A stretch of 40,158 bases of DNA from a virus: the IMG/VR virus record IMGVR_UViG_3300048924_000390, positions 1 to 40,158 of that record; one strand, written 5' to 3'. The position numbers were made by a program, and so were the translations under genes. How positions within the stretch are numbered: position 1 is the stretch's first letter; each line of letters opens with the position of its first letter. The notes beneath the pieces are model-generated. The model made no database searches. It saw only the letters and a list, made by a program, of their open reading frames with translations, and was not told the origin of the DNA. Below are positions 1 to 6,799 of the stretch, in pieces.

Positions 1-672
1 AACCTCGACCTGATGTACGCGCTGCCAGGCCAGACTTTGGAAGGCCTCGACGCCGACCTCTCGCAGGCACTGGCCCTCGCGCCGCCGCACATCTCGGTGT
101 ACCACCTGACGATCGAGCCCAACACCTGGTTCGCCAAGTTCCCGCCCACGCTGCCCGAAGACGACATTGCCTACGCCATGCTCGACCGCATCACCGAGCG
201 CACCAGCGCCAACGGCATGTCGCGCTACGAGGTGTCGGCCTATGCGCGTGAGGGGCACCAATGCGCGCACAACCTCAACTACTGGCAGTTCGGCGACTAT
301 CTCGGTATTGGGGCCGGCGCGCACAGCAAGTTGAGCTTTGCGCACCGTATCGTGCGGCAGGTGCGCTTTCGCGAGCCGCGCCTGTACATGGAGAACGCGC
401 GCGTGGGCGCCGCGGTGTCGCAGAGCGACGAAGTGGCACTGGCCGATCTGCCGTTCGAGTTCATGCTCAACGCGCTGAGGCTGAAGACCGGCTTCACGCT
501 GCCGCAATTCAGCGAACGCACGGGGCTGGCGATGACGTCGATCCAGCGCGGTCTGGAAGAAGCAGAGCGCAAGGGGCTCGTGGCACGCGACCTGTTCCGT
601 GTGTGGCCGACCGAGCGCGGGCTGGATTTTCTGAGCGATCTGCAGGCGATGTTCCTGCCCGACGAAGAGTAG
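1..672 (+). CDS. hemW: HemW heme chaperone / coproporphyrinogen III oxidase-like radical SAM protein, C-terminal part
   Basis: The reading frame is open from the first base, so this is the 3' part (223 codons plus stop) of a gene that starts upstream of the window. The translation has features typical of HemW: ALPGQTLE near the start, ISVYHLTIEP, then the conserved block CAHNLNYW..GDYLGIGAGAHS, and a winged-helix-like C-terminal segment (LPQFSERTGLAM). The radical SAM CxxxCxxC cluster lies outside the window. HemW is a heme-binding insertase/chaperone in cytoplasmic heme trafficking and was often annotated as oxygen-independent coproporphyrinogen oxidase. This is a host gene; it is followed 32 bp later by the tRNA-Ser used as the phage attachment site. 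Confidence 0.93.
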   Translation, partial: NLDLMYALPGQTLEGLDADLSQALALAPPHISVYHLTIEPNTWFAKFPPTLPEDDIAYAMLDRITERTSANGMSRYEVSAYAREGHQCAHNLNYWQFGDYLGIGAGAHSKLSFAHRIVRQVRFREPRLYMENARVGAAVSQSDEVALADLPFEFMLNALRLKTGFTLPQFSERTGLAMTSIQRGLEEAERKGLVARDLFRVWPTERGLDFLSDLQAMFLPDEE

Positions 673-704
673 GGCGGCGCCGTCGGCATAAAATCAGTGG
701 TTCC

Positions 705-792
705 GGAGAGTTGGGTGAGTGGTTTAAACCAGCAGTCTTGAAAACTGCCGACGAGAAATCGTCCGTGAGTTCGAATCTCACACTCTCCGCCA
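705..792 (+). tRNA. tRNA-Ser (anticodon UGA)
   Basis: The 88-nt sequence folds as a class II tRNA. The acceptor GGAGAGT (705-711) pairs with ACTCTCC (782-788), followed by discriminator G789 and encoded CCA (790-792). The anticodon stem GCAGT/ACTGC encloses CTTGAAA with anticodon TGA. The long variable arm (CGACGAGAAATCGTC region) and the T arm GTGAG.TTCGAAT.CTCAC are as expected for serine tRNAs. The gene is intact although the prophage is inserted in its 3' end, because the phage side of the recombination core supplies identical bases. Confidence 0.96.
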
Positions 793-793
793 G
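776..793 (+). other. attL: left prophage attachment core (18-bp direct repeat)
   Basis: The 18 bases TCTCACACTCTCCGCCAG occur here and again at 39715-39732 in the same orientation. They cover the 3' half of the T arm, the acceptor 3' strand, the CCA and one further G of tRNA-Ser. The bases on either side differ between the two copies. This is the usual pattern for tyrosine-recombinase phages that use a tRNA 3' end, and the integrase gene starts 158 bp away. Confidence 0.93.
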
Positions 794-815
794 AATCAAT
801 CTCTGGCAGTTTTTG

Positions 816-849
816 AAAGTCCCGCGCAGTCTCTGCGACGGGACTTTTT
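816..849 (+). terminator. Rho-independent terminator downstream of tRNA-Ser
   Basis: AAAGTCCCG (816-824) pairs with CGGGACTTT (839-847). An inner CGCAG/CTGCG stem, a three-base loop and a single bulged A complete the hairpin, and a short T run follows. This is a strong hairpin of about 14 pairs. It lies on the phage side of attL, so in the lysogen it ends the tRNA transcript before int. Confidence 0.85.
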
Positions 850-927
850 CATTGGGGACATCGTCCTTTTGCGTCTCGAAATGTCTGGCGAGAATCTTCG
901 CTAGGCGGGCTCCAAACATGGCATAGA

Positions 928-955
928 TCATGGTATTTTTCCACCGATACCATGA
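928..955. repeat. Inverted repeat overlapping the integrase start codon
   Basis: TCATGGTAT (928-936) and ATACCATGA (947-955) are perfect 9-bp inverted arms separated by 10 bases. The right arm contains the integrase ATG (952-954). It could be a protein operator or an mRNA hairpin hiding the start codon. No good ribosome binding site is visible upstream of this start. Confidence 0.6.
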
Positions 956-2097
956 CACTCACCGTTAAAGCTGTAGATGCGGCCAAGCCGCGCGAGAAGG
1001 CATACAAGTTGGCGGATGCCCACGGCCTCTACCTCTATGTTTCGCCCAAGGGTGCAAAGAGCTGGCGAGCCAACTACACCGCGGGCGGAAAGCAGAAAAC
1101 GAGGACGTACGGCCTGTACCCTGGTGTGAGCCTGGCAGACGCGCGAAAGGCGCATATGGCCGGCCGCGAAGACGCGCCGGCGCGGAAGGTGGCTCCGACG
1201 TTCGAAGTGGTCACGCGCGATTGGCTGAAGGCAAAGCTGCCGACCCTTACGAATGGCAAGCATCAGATTCAAGTCGCGAACACGTTGGAGCGTTACGCGC
1301 TCCCAGCTCTCGGAAAGTTACCCATCGACTCGATCCCCCGGTCTGAGTTGGTAAAGGTGGTGCGTGAAGCGCAGGCCGGCGGAAAAGTCGAAACGGGGCA
1401 TCGCGTCGCAAGTCGCATTTCGGCGGTCTTCGATTTCGCGCAGGACACGGGCCTGATAGAACAACATGGTGCGGCTGGGCTCACGCGCGTGCTTGTTGCG
1501 CGCAGGACCAAGAAACCAATGGCAAGCATTCCACCCGAAGAGGCGGGCGAGTTGATGTGCGCTATCGATAGTTACGACGATTCAGTGACGCGGCTCGGCT
1601 TGCAACTGCTTGCGTATACGTTCGTCCGTGTTGGGGAGCTGCGCCGCATGCTGTGGGGAGAGCTGAAAGAGAACGGGGCCGTATGGGTGGTGCCCGAGGC
1701 GCGCATGAAGATGCGCATTCCTCATGTGGTGCCTCTCTCGCGGCAGGCGCAATCGATTCTTGTGACGCTGCGCGAGATGAGTGGAGATGGGGCACTTGTG
1801 CTCGAATCGCCGATTCGTCCGGGGCATCCGCTTTCAGAGAACACATTCTTGTTCGCGCTGTACCGCCTTGGCTACCGCGGCAAGATGACCGCCCACGGCT
1901 TCCGTGCCCTGGCCTCGACCGTATTAAACGAACGCTCGGGTTTCGCGCACGACGTTATAGAACGACAACTAGCGCACAAGGAAGCCGACGCTGTTCGTGC
2001 GGCCTACAACCGCGCGGAATATCTTGAGCAGCGTCGGCATTTGATGCAGTGGTGGTCAGACTGGCTCGATGGAATGAAAGATGCCGCGCGCAGATGA
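952..2097 (+). CDS. int: Phage tyrosine integrase with N-terminal arm-binding DUF4102-type domain
   Basis: This 381-aa tyrosine recombinase would catalyse integration and excision between attP and the tRNA-Ser attB. The N-terminal part (about residues 1-75, with KLADAHGLYLYV and KSWRANY) is the arm-type DNA-binding domain seen in P4/CP4-57-like integrases. A SAM-like core-binding domain (about 85-180) and the catalytic domain follow. The visible catalytic set is R226 (TFVRVGELR), K253, H315 and R318 (TAHGFR), H342 (LAHKEAD) and nucleophile Y352 (AAYNRAEY). Length and order are normal for the family. The gene lies next to attL and points into the prophage. The ATG at 952 sits inside an inverted repeat, which suggests control of translation or of promoter access. 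Confidence 0.95.
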   Translation: MTLTVKAVDAAKPREKAYKLADAHGLYLYVSPKGAKSWRANYTAGGKQKTRTYGLYPGVSLADARKAHMAGREDAPARKVAPTFEVVTRDWLKAKLPTLTNGKHQIQVANTLERYALPALGKLPIDSIPRSELVKVVREAQAGGKVETGHRVASRISAVFDFAQDTGLIEQHGAAGLTRVLVARRTKKPMASIPPEEAGELMCAIDSYDDSVTRLGLQLLAYTFVRVGELRRMLWGELKENGAVWVVPEARMKMRIPHVVPLSRQAQSILVTLREMSGDGALVLESPIRPGHPLSENTFLFALYRLGYRGKMTAHGFRALASTVLNERSGFAHDVIERQLAHKEADAVRAAYNRAEYLEQRRHLMQWWSDWLDGMKDAARR

Positions 2098-2211
2098 TTT
2101 GCTTTGTTGCAACGGAAGTGCAGAACCCAATGGCGCCTTCGAGCGATTTAGACGAAGCTCCCCGCGGTCCGTAGTTGTACGGCCGTAACCGATAGCCGAG
2201 GAGCACGCAAA

Positions 2212-3666
2212 ATGAATGATAAATCAATGTCGGCCAGTGCGATCACGTCCCAAAAAAACGCTGAATCTGAGGATGTGCAAGTCAAGGAATCCCCAATTGA
2301 AGTGGTGGTGAGGAATTACCTCTATGCCATTTTGGGGATTGGCCGCACCGCAAAAATTGCGCTGCCTCATTTTTCAAAATGGAGAAATGCGGAGCTTGAT
2401 AAGGTTTACGAAAAAGTAAAGAATTTCGTTCCAGTCTCAAAGACGGAAAAGGAGGATGCGACACTTACTTTTGCGAACGCCCGAGAGCTTGCGGAATTTA
2501 TGGATAACTGGCGTGAGTTTAAGGAGCTTTTAAATCATGACCCGTCAGCTGTTCTTGCGAAAAGTCTTTTCACTCATCTCTTTGCGGAGTTTGATTCTTA
2601 TCTGGGCGAGTTGCTTAAAATAATTTATCTCAAGGATGATAAGTTAATCAAAGGCATTGTTCGGGAGATATCTCTTTCTGATTTGATGGAGTTCCAAGAT
2701 TTATCCGATGTAAAAGTCGCAATGGTTGACAAAGAGATAGAGACATTTCGTCGAGACAGTTATGTCGAACAATTTTCAGCGCTTGAGAGAAAATTTGGCT
2801 TATCGTTGCGAAAATTCAATGAATGGCCGCTGTTTGTTGAGTTGTCTCAGCGTCGGAATTTGCTAATTCACAATGGCGGATTGGTTAGCGAGCAATATTT
2901 GGCGGTTTGTAAGCGCGAAAATTATTTATTTGATACCAAGCCGGGAATCGGTGAGGCGCTTACCGTGTCCTCTGCTTATTTTGTTGCAGGAAGTCGAATA
3001 CTTTCTAAAGTGGGCGTCATGCTGGCCTACACTTTATGGAGCAAAATATTCCCCCAAGAAGCTAACGAATTTCATACCTCGCTCAATGGTACGCTGTATA
3101 ACTGCCTGCAGCAGCAGCGCTGGAAATTTGTTGCTGAGCTGGAGGATTTTGTTCTTAGCGAGCCATTGCGAAAGGGTATATCTGAAATTCAGCTGCGAAT
3201 CAGAATTGTAAATGTTTCAATTGGATTAAAATTCTCAGGCGACTCTCAGAAGGTAAATCATCTTTTGGATTCTCTGGATTGGACGGCGAGTGTTCGGGAT
3301 TTTAAGTTGGCGATTGCTGTGCTTCAAGATCGTTATGATGAAGCTGTCGATATAATGAGAGGCATTGGGCGGAGTGGTGAAATTCTTCGTCAGTCTTCTT
3401 ATCATTCATGGCCCTTGTTTACCGAGTTTAGAAAGCAGCCAGAGTTTCATCGGGCGTATGTGGAAATTTATGGAGAGCTATTTTCTGAGACTGTTGAAAC
3501 TTCGAATGGATCTGTACATGCGCAAGCGACCGCGCCGGTCAAATCTGAAATTGGTATCGAAAAGCAGCCAATAAGTGACGTGGAGCCGAGAGAGGTAGTT
3601 TCAAAGAAAAAGCCTAAGAGTAGGTCAGCAAGCGGCTCCAAAAAGAAAGATACGGGCGCCGCCTGA
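2212..3666 (+). CDS. HEPN-like protein, possible ribonuclease effector (cargo gene)
   Basis: This 484-aa protein has a good Shine-Dalgarno (AGGAG, 8 nt before ATG). It contains LFAEFDSYLGELLKIIYL (about residues 122-140) and, about 75 residues later, QRRNLLIHNGG (213-223). The latter gives R215-x4-H220, the R-x(4-6)-H signature of HEPN domains, with the helix-1 context typical of RiboL-PSP/MAE_28990-like HEPN proteins. Many HEPN proteins are metal-independent RNases in anti-phage or toxin-antitoxin systems. The C terminus is a basic Lys/Ser-rich tail (about 466-480). The coding sequence is clearly richer in A+T than int or the late genes, which suggests recent acquisition. The gene is convergent with the excisionase and lies beside int, a usual place for cargo. 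The HEPN call rests on a short motif and the spacing of two helices; exact family and function are unknown. Confidence 0.72.
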   Translation: MNDKSMSASAITSQKNAESEDVQVKESPIEVVVRNYLYAILGIGRTAKIALPHFSKWRNAELDKVYEKVKNFVPVSKTEKEDATLTFANARELAEFMDNWREFKELLNHDPSAVLAKSLFTHLFAEFDSYLGELLKIIYLKDDKLIKGIVREISLSDLMEFQDLSDVKVAMVDKEIETFRRDSYVEQFSALERKFGLSLRKFNEWPLFVELSQRRNLLIHNGGLVSEQYLAVCKRENYLFDTKPGIGEALTVSSAYFVAGSRILSKVGVMLAYTLWSKIFPQEANEFHTSLNGTLYNCLQQQRWKFVAELEDFVLSEPLRKGISEIQLRIRIVNVSIGLKFSGDSQKVNHLLDSLDWTASVRDFKLAIAVLQDRYDEAVDIMRGIGRSGEILRQSSYHSWPLFTEFRKQPEFHRAYVEIYGELFSETVETSNGSVHAQATAPVKSEIGIEKQPISDVEPREVVSKKKPKSRSASGSKKKDTGAA

Positions 3667-3686
3667 GTTGTGTGGGTTAGGTTGGA

Positions 3687-3878
3687 TTAATTGTTTTTTG
3701 GAATTGAGCCGTTTTGTACAAAAAAATGCAGATCTGAGACGCGCCACCGAGTCAGGCCGGCAATTTTCACCGGTTGAGGTAATTGTCTTAGCCTCACTTT
3801 GTTCCAAAATGTGGAGCGTCCTATTGAGAGTAGTTTGGCTGCTTCGCTAGCTGGAATTAAGAGTTTTTCGCTCATCAT
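3687..3878 (-). CDS. AlpA-like small HTH protein, probable excisionase
   Basis: This 63-aa protein (62 aa if the second of two adjacent ATGs is used; AAGGA lies 5 nt before the first and 8 nt before the second) has LLIPASEAAKLLSIGRSTFWNKV followed by LPQPVKIAGLTRWRVSDL. This is the winged-helix/MerR-like fold of AlpA and phage excisionases (HTH_17 type). Such proteins bend attachment-site DNA or control int. It is the last gene of the leftward operon, 27 nt after the HD hydrolase gene, and converges on the HEPN gene. Expression from P_L on induction would suit an Xis role; this is inferred from family and position. Confidence 0.8.
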   Translation of the reverse strand: MMSEKLLIPASEAAKLLSIGRSTFWNKVRLRQLPQPVKIAGLTRWRVSDLHFFVQNGSIPKNN

Positions 3879-3905
3879 TTTTTCCTTTTTGATTTTGCCA
3901 ATACT

Positions 3906-4535
3906 TCAGATTTGATCTAGCTCGGAGAAGCGTCGCTTAAACAATTCGCGCCACTGCCGCCATGTCATCACCTCGCGCTCCGGCGTGTCGAGGCGTACCC
4001 AGTCGGCGGGCGCGACCGGCTGCAGGGTGTTGTCGCCGAGTACGGGCCACGGCATGTGCCGCGACGGGTCGTACGGCGTCAGATCGCGGCGCGCGGTGGC
4101 GAGTGCCTGCAGGTCTATGGAGCGCAGAGACTCGCGATGCCCAGCGAACACCGAAAGAAGCTTGAAGTGCTCGCGCACGCCCTTCGCATGCTCGGCTTCG
4201 AAGGCGTGCCATGCGCCGATGCCGAAGGCCATGCTGTAGCTGTTCACAGCCTGCTTTGCCGGGCTGATGAGGTCGTTGGTGTAGGCTTCGTGCGCGTCGT
4301 GCAGCAGCGCTGCCATCTGCACGAACACTGAGGCGCCTGCGCGCTGGGCGATGTCGCAGCACAGGAGGCTGTGCTCGGCCACGCTGTAGGGGCGCGAGGT
4401 GGCGCCGTTGAACTGGGCGACTATGGCGAGGTGGTGCGCCACGTCGTTGATGTCCACCGGGCGGCCGCATGCGCCGTAGGCGGTGGGGCCGGCGAGGTGG
4501 TACTCGGCGCCGCTGGCAGTGAGCATCCACGTCAT
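3906..4535 (-). CDS. HD-domain metal-dependent phosphohydrolase (YfbR-like)
   Basis: The ATG at 4535 is chosen because it forms an ATGA overlap with the stop of the upstream gene; an open frame continues upstream but overlaps that gene. The 209-aa product shows RPYSVAEHSLLCC followed by ALLHDAHEAYTNDLISPAK. The His and His-Asp pairs are metal ligands of the HD superfamily. The closest described type is the YfbR-like 5'-nucleotidase/phosphohydrolase that phages carry and that probably acts on nucleotides. It belongs to the coupled leftward operon from P_L. The substrate cannot be read from sequence. Confidence 0.85.
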   Translation of the reverse strand: MTWMLTASGAEYHLAGPTAYGACGRPVDINDVAHHLAIVAQFNGATSRPYSVAEHSLLCCDIAQRAGASVFVQMAALLHDAHEAYTNDLISPAKQAVNSYSMAFGIGAWHAFEAEHAKGVREHFKLLSVFAGHRESLRSIDLQALATARRDLTPYDPSRHMPWPVLGDNTLQPVAPADWVRLDTPEREVMTWRQWRELFKRRFSELDQI

Positions 4536-4729
4536 TGCGCGCCCTCCGGCTGCTGTTGCAGGCTGCGGGCACGCAGGGTGGCGCGGTGGTCGTTGAACAC
4601 CTTCTTGAAGTGCTGCCCTGAGCGCTCGTCGAAGGGGTAGCTGCATGCGAAGTTGAGCGAGTGGCCGGCCTCGGCCGCCTCCTTCGCTTCGCGCTCGATC
4701 TTGTCGAGCGACACGATGGGAAAGTCCAT
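4532..4729 (-). CDS. Small conserved-looking phage protein of unknown function
   Basis: This 65-aa product begins MDFPIVSLDKIEREAKEAAE and is charged, with a predicted amphipathic helix near its start. GGAG lies 5 nt before the ATG. Its stop overlaps the start of the HD hydrolase gene (ATGA), so the two are probably translationally coupled. I do not recognise a domain. Confidence 0.75.
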   Translation of the reverse strand: MDFPIVSLDKIEREAKEAAEAGHSLNFACSYPFDERSGQHFKKVFNDHRATLRARSLQQQPEGAQ

Positions 4730-4751
4730 GAAGTCTCCGTTGAATGGGTCG

Positions 4752-5096
4752 CTAGGCGGCGGCGTGCGCCGGCGCGGGGGCGCGTGCGGGCAGCAGCTCG
4801 CACGAGGTGATGGCGGCGTGGATTTCGGGGGCGTGAGCGCCTGGCATCGAGCGCGGGTTCGTGAGCACCAGGCGCAGGGCGTCGCCGGCCTTCAGGCTGC
4901 GGTGCCGGGCGCGCCACGCTTCGGCCTCGGGGCCGGTCCAGCGCACCACGTATACCTCGACCGCGCGAGGGCCTTGGTTGTCAACGACGCGTATCTTCAG
5001 CACGAAGGCGCCGGCGTCGTTCCTGTGCTCGCTGACGGCTGGGCGCGTTGGGTGGTCTTTGCCGACGAAGAAGAGGCCCGTGGTGGTGGTCGTCAT
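4752..5096 (-). CDS. Hypothetical phage protein, possible OB-fold
   Basis: This 114-aa protein starts at an ATG overlapping the stop of the upstream gene (ATGA at 5093-5096). The middle (VLKIRVVDNQGPRAVEVYVV, then a loop and LKAGDALRLVLTNP, then IHAAITSCELLP) has the strand pattern and LKAGD turn of a small OB-fold. Its position in an early operon would suit a nucleic-acid-binding protein. No motif proves this. The last 12 residues are Ala/Pro-rich. Confidence 0.72.
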   Translation of the reverse strand: MTTTTTGLFFVGKDHPTRPAVSEHRNDAGAFVLKIRVVDNQGPRAVEVYVVRWTGPEAEAWRARHRSLKAGDALRLVLTNPRSMPGAHAPEIHAAITSCELLPARAPAPAHAAA

Positions 5097-5263
5097 TGCT
5101 GCGTACCCCGCTGCATCTCGGCGCGGATGCGCTTGAAGGTCTTGCGGATGTCGGTGGCGACGGCCGGTGTGTATTGGAGGCGGTCATCGGCAAGGCCGCC
5201 GACCGGGCCGGTGCGCTGCGGCTGCTTGGGCCGGCGCGGGCGAGGGGAGGTAATCACGATCAT
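5093..5263 (-). CDS. Small basic phage protein of unknown function
   Basis: The 56-aa product starts MIVITSPRPRRPKQPQRTGP. I choose the ATG at 5263 because it overlaps the preceding stop as ATGA (5260-5263); an in-frame ATG eight codons upstream has no such support. The N-terminal half is Arg/Pro-rich and the C-terminal part (TDIRKTFKRIRAEMQRG) looks helical and basic. Both ends overlap neighbouring genes by 4 nt, which supports a real gene. Function unknown. Confidence 0.65.
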   Translation of the reverse strand: MIVITSPRPRRPKQPQRTGPVGGLADDRLQYTPAVATDIRKTFKRIRAEMQRGTQQ

Positions 5264-5421
5264 GGAGTGCTCCAGCCGTAGACGCACATCGCGGCGAGCA
5301 CGATGGGCAGGACGATGAAGACCGCCAGCGCTGCAGCGGTCGCGAAGAGGCCCGGAACGGGCGCGACTGGCGATGTCCTCATGAGGCCATTGCCGGTTTC
5401 GTGGAGAGAGGTCGAGCGCAT
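5260..5421 (-). CDS. Small single-pass membrane protein
   Basis: This 53-aa product has one strong hydrophobic segment, GLFATAAALAVFIVLPIVLA followed by AMCVYGW, near its C terminus, so a single inner-membrane span is likely. An alternative ATG at 5382 would leave little more than the span. The stop overlaps the next start (ATGA). It lies in the early leftward operon; similar small membrane proteins in this position can affect host division or superinfection, but no family is recognised. Confidence 0.65.
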   Translation of the reverse strand: MRSTSLHETGNGLMRTSPVAPVPGLFATAAALAVFIVLPIVLAAMCVYGWSTP

Positions 5422-5431
5422 GGCCGGCCTT

Positions 5432-5704
5432 TCAGAAGAGGCAGGTCGCGACGGCGCGGCCCGGAGTGGTGAGGGCGATCTCGAGCGCGATGTCGAACAC
5501 CTCTTCGTCAGAGGCACCGTGTCGGCTTGCAAGCAGGGCCGCGCTCATCGGGTTGCGCTCGCAGTAGGGTGAACCCGGGCGGTGCTCGTAGTGGTATCTG
5601 CCGCACCGACACAGGCGATGGCCGGTTTCGCGCAGATGCTGCGTGAACAGGCCATGGCTGCGGCGCCGAGTGCGGCACTCGGGGCAGCGGAAGAGGAACG
5701 CCAT
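5432..5704 (-). CDS. Zinc-ribbon-like phage protein
   Basis: The 90-aa protein begins MAFLFRCPECRTRRRSHG. It contains CPEC and later CRCGRYHYEHRPGSPYC, giving several Cys/His pairs that could bind one or two zinc ions, followed by an acidic helical C terminus. The start is coupled to the upstream stop as TAATG (overlapping by one base), with AGGGAG about 10 nt before the ATG. A DNA- or protein-binding role is plausible but unproven. Confidence 0.78.
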   Translation of the reverse strand: MAFLFRCPECRTRRRSHGLFTQHLRETGHRLCRCGRYHYEHRPGSPYCERNPMSAALLASRHGASDEEVFDIALEIALTTPGRAVATCLF

Positions 5705-6195
5705 TACGCGTCATCTCCCTTGCTGCTAGCGCCTGCCGTGGGCTCTTGCGCCATACTCGTGCCCGCAACGCAGGAGGGCTCATGGCACACGGAACCATCG
5801 TTGGTATCAACCACGGCACCGGGATGTTTGCAGTTCAGGACGGAGGCGGCCAACTTGCCGTTTTCGAGCTGCTGGACTCCAACGACCTCGAAATCGGCGA
5901 TCAGGTGACCGGTGATTTGGAGGCTCTCGGCGGCGAAGACTTCTTTCACGTCAGAACCGACGAGACCTTTTCCGTCTATGGGCAGAGTGGTCCATGCAGT
6001 GTTGAACACGCCCGCAGGATGCTTGGCGGCTGAATCTTTCGCGGCCGCCTTCTTTCCGCCGCCCGATTGCAGGTCGCGCACGCCCTTGGCATAGCCACTC
6101 CAAAACGCCCGCATCGACTCGGAGATGCCGTGTTGATCCTTGAGCGTGTCAGCTCGCCGTAGGAGGGCGCTGATTTCTTTATCCGACGCACTCAC
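5704..6195 (-). CDS. Hypothetical early-operon protein; its C-terminal half lies antisense to another plausible gene
   Basis: The GTG start at 6195 overlaps the preceding stop (GTGA) and the TAA stop overlaps the next ATG (TAATG), so both ends fit the coupled operon. The N-terminal about 50 residues (MSASDKEISALLRRADTL..., AFWSGYAKGVRDLQ) look like a normal helical protein, followed by a KKAAAKDSAAK linker. The rest covers the complement of a rightward ORF (5782-6033) that has a perfect Shine-Dalgarno and a convincing protein. The codons of the two frames lie exactly on top of each other, a phase in which GC-rich DNA easily gives false open frames. The true extent of this protein is therefore uncertain. 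Confidence 0.55.
   Translation of the reverse strand: MSASDKEISALLRRADTLKDQHGISESMRAFWSGYAKGVRDLQSGGGKKAAAKDSAAKHPAGVFNTAWTTLPIDGKGLVGSDVKEVFAAESLQITGHLIADFEVVGVQQLENGKLAASVLNCKHPGAVVDTNDGSVCHEPSCVAGTSMAQEPTAGASSKGDDA
5782..6033 (+). CDS. Small beta-rich protein encoded antisense inside the leftward operon
   Basis: This 83-aa ORF has AGGAGG four nt before its ATG, the best ribosome binding site of the region. It encodes MAHGTIVGINHGTGMFAVQ, then LAVFELLDSNDLEIGDQVTG, DLEALGGEDFFHV, and FSVYGQSGPCSVEHARRML. The alternating pattern suggests a small OB/cold-shock-like barrel, and it resembles short conserved proteins I recall from betaproteobacterial genomes; that recollection is not a search result. 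An in-frame ATG further upstream lacks a ribosome site. It lies wholly within the complement of the 5704-6195 gene. By hand count GC at codon positions 1 and 3 is about equal (67% and 66%), so composition does not decide which strand codes. Confidence 0.6.
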   Translation: MAHGTIVGINHGTGMFAVQDGGGQLAVFELLDSNDLEIGDQVTGDLEALGGEDFFHVRTDETFSVYGQSGPCSVEHARRMLGG

Positions 6196-6539
6196 GCTGC
6201 ACCTCTTGCGCCGAGGTTGAGGGCGTCAATCTCCCCGTTGAGCACGCGTGCGCGCTCCGCGAATTCGACGGCCATCGGGTGTGCAGGCACTTCCTCGGTG
6301 TATGCCTCGACGGTCGCGTCGGAGATGCCTGGCAGGCTGATGCTGCCGAGCTTCAGTGCCTTGTCGGCGAGCGGCACGCCCATGGCCTGCCATGTCGAAA
6401 CGCCCACCGCCTTGCAGCGGTAAAACGCCTGGCGCCGGCGGCCAGTGATGCGCATCCAGATTTCGACGCGAGCCGCGCGGGTCGCAACGAACGGCGAGGC
6501 GCGACCAGATGTCGCGTGGTTGGTTTGTGTGCGGGCCAC
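6192..6539 (-). CDS. Hypothetical early-operon protein
   Basis: This 115-aa product has a GTG start at 6539, 4 nt after the stop of the upstream gene. It contains RRRQAFYRCKAVGVSTWQAMGVPLADKALKLG and a C-terminal helical region (AVEFAERARVLNGEIDAL). The stop overlaps the next GTG (GTGA). No family recognised; probably part of the P_L transcript. Confidence 0.68.
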   Translation of the reverse strand: MARTQTNHATSGRASPFVATRAARVEIWMRITGRRRQAFYRCKAVGVSTWQAMGVPLADKALKLGSISLPGISDATVEAYTEEVPAHPMAVEFAERARVLNGEIDALNLGARGAA

Positions 6540-6543
6540 GGTG

Positions 6544-6726
6544 TCAGCCCTCGATGCGCACGGTTTCGATCACCGGGCAGCCGGTGATGCGCTGCGCGAT
6601 GTCGGCTGCTTGCGCGGCGCTGATGGCTTGAAACTGGACGAACGGCGCGGCGCCGGTGTCCGAGGGGTTCAGGTTGCCCAGGGCATCCCGAGGGGTGTAG
6701 TAGCAGCGATAGGGGCGTGTTGCCAT
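6544..6726 (-). CDS. First gene of the leftward early operon, unknown function
   Basis: This 60-aa product starts MATRPYRCYYTPRDALGNL. I choose the ATG at 6726, which has GGAG six nt upstream; an ATG two codons further up has poorer spacing. It is the first gene after P_L and would be the first product made when repression is lifted. The C-terminal half (ISAAQAADIAQRITGCPVIE) looks like a small alpha/beta unit. No function recognised. Confidence 0.72.
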   Translation of the reverse strand: MATRPYRCYYTPRDALGNLNPSDTGAAPFVQFQAISAAQAADIAQRITGCPVIETVRIEG

Positions 6727-6753
6727 GTCCATCTCCGAGTTGAGATGGACGAA

Positions 6754-6782
6754 AGTCTAGAAAAACTAGATTATTGAGTCAA
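6754..6782 (-). promoter_or_regulatory. P_L: promoter of the leftward early operon
   Basis: On the minus strand, TTGACT (6777-6782) and TAGACT (6754-6759) are separated by exactly 17 bp. Operator O_L1 fills part of the spacer and the -10. The same architecture occurs at P_R in front of cro. A second TTGACT starts five bases further upstream (6782-6787). Confidence 0.75.
6756..6770. promoter_or_regulatory. O_L1: repressor operator (TCTAG-N5-CTAGA)
   Basis: TCTAGAAAAACTAGA is a 15-bp site with perfect 5-bp inverted arms, overlapping the -10 of P_L. The same site recurs at 6800-6814, and a version with a different central 5 bp at 7531-7545. All three are in promoter regions next to the CI-like gene, so they are probably its binding sites. 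Confidence 0.78.
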
Positions 6783-6799
6783 GTCAAACTTTACTAAAA

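Noticed and set aside
3937-4917. 326-codon minus-strand frame overlapping the HD hydrolase gene
   Set aside because: Arg/Ala/Pro-rich nonsense covering three coupled genes in another frame.
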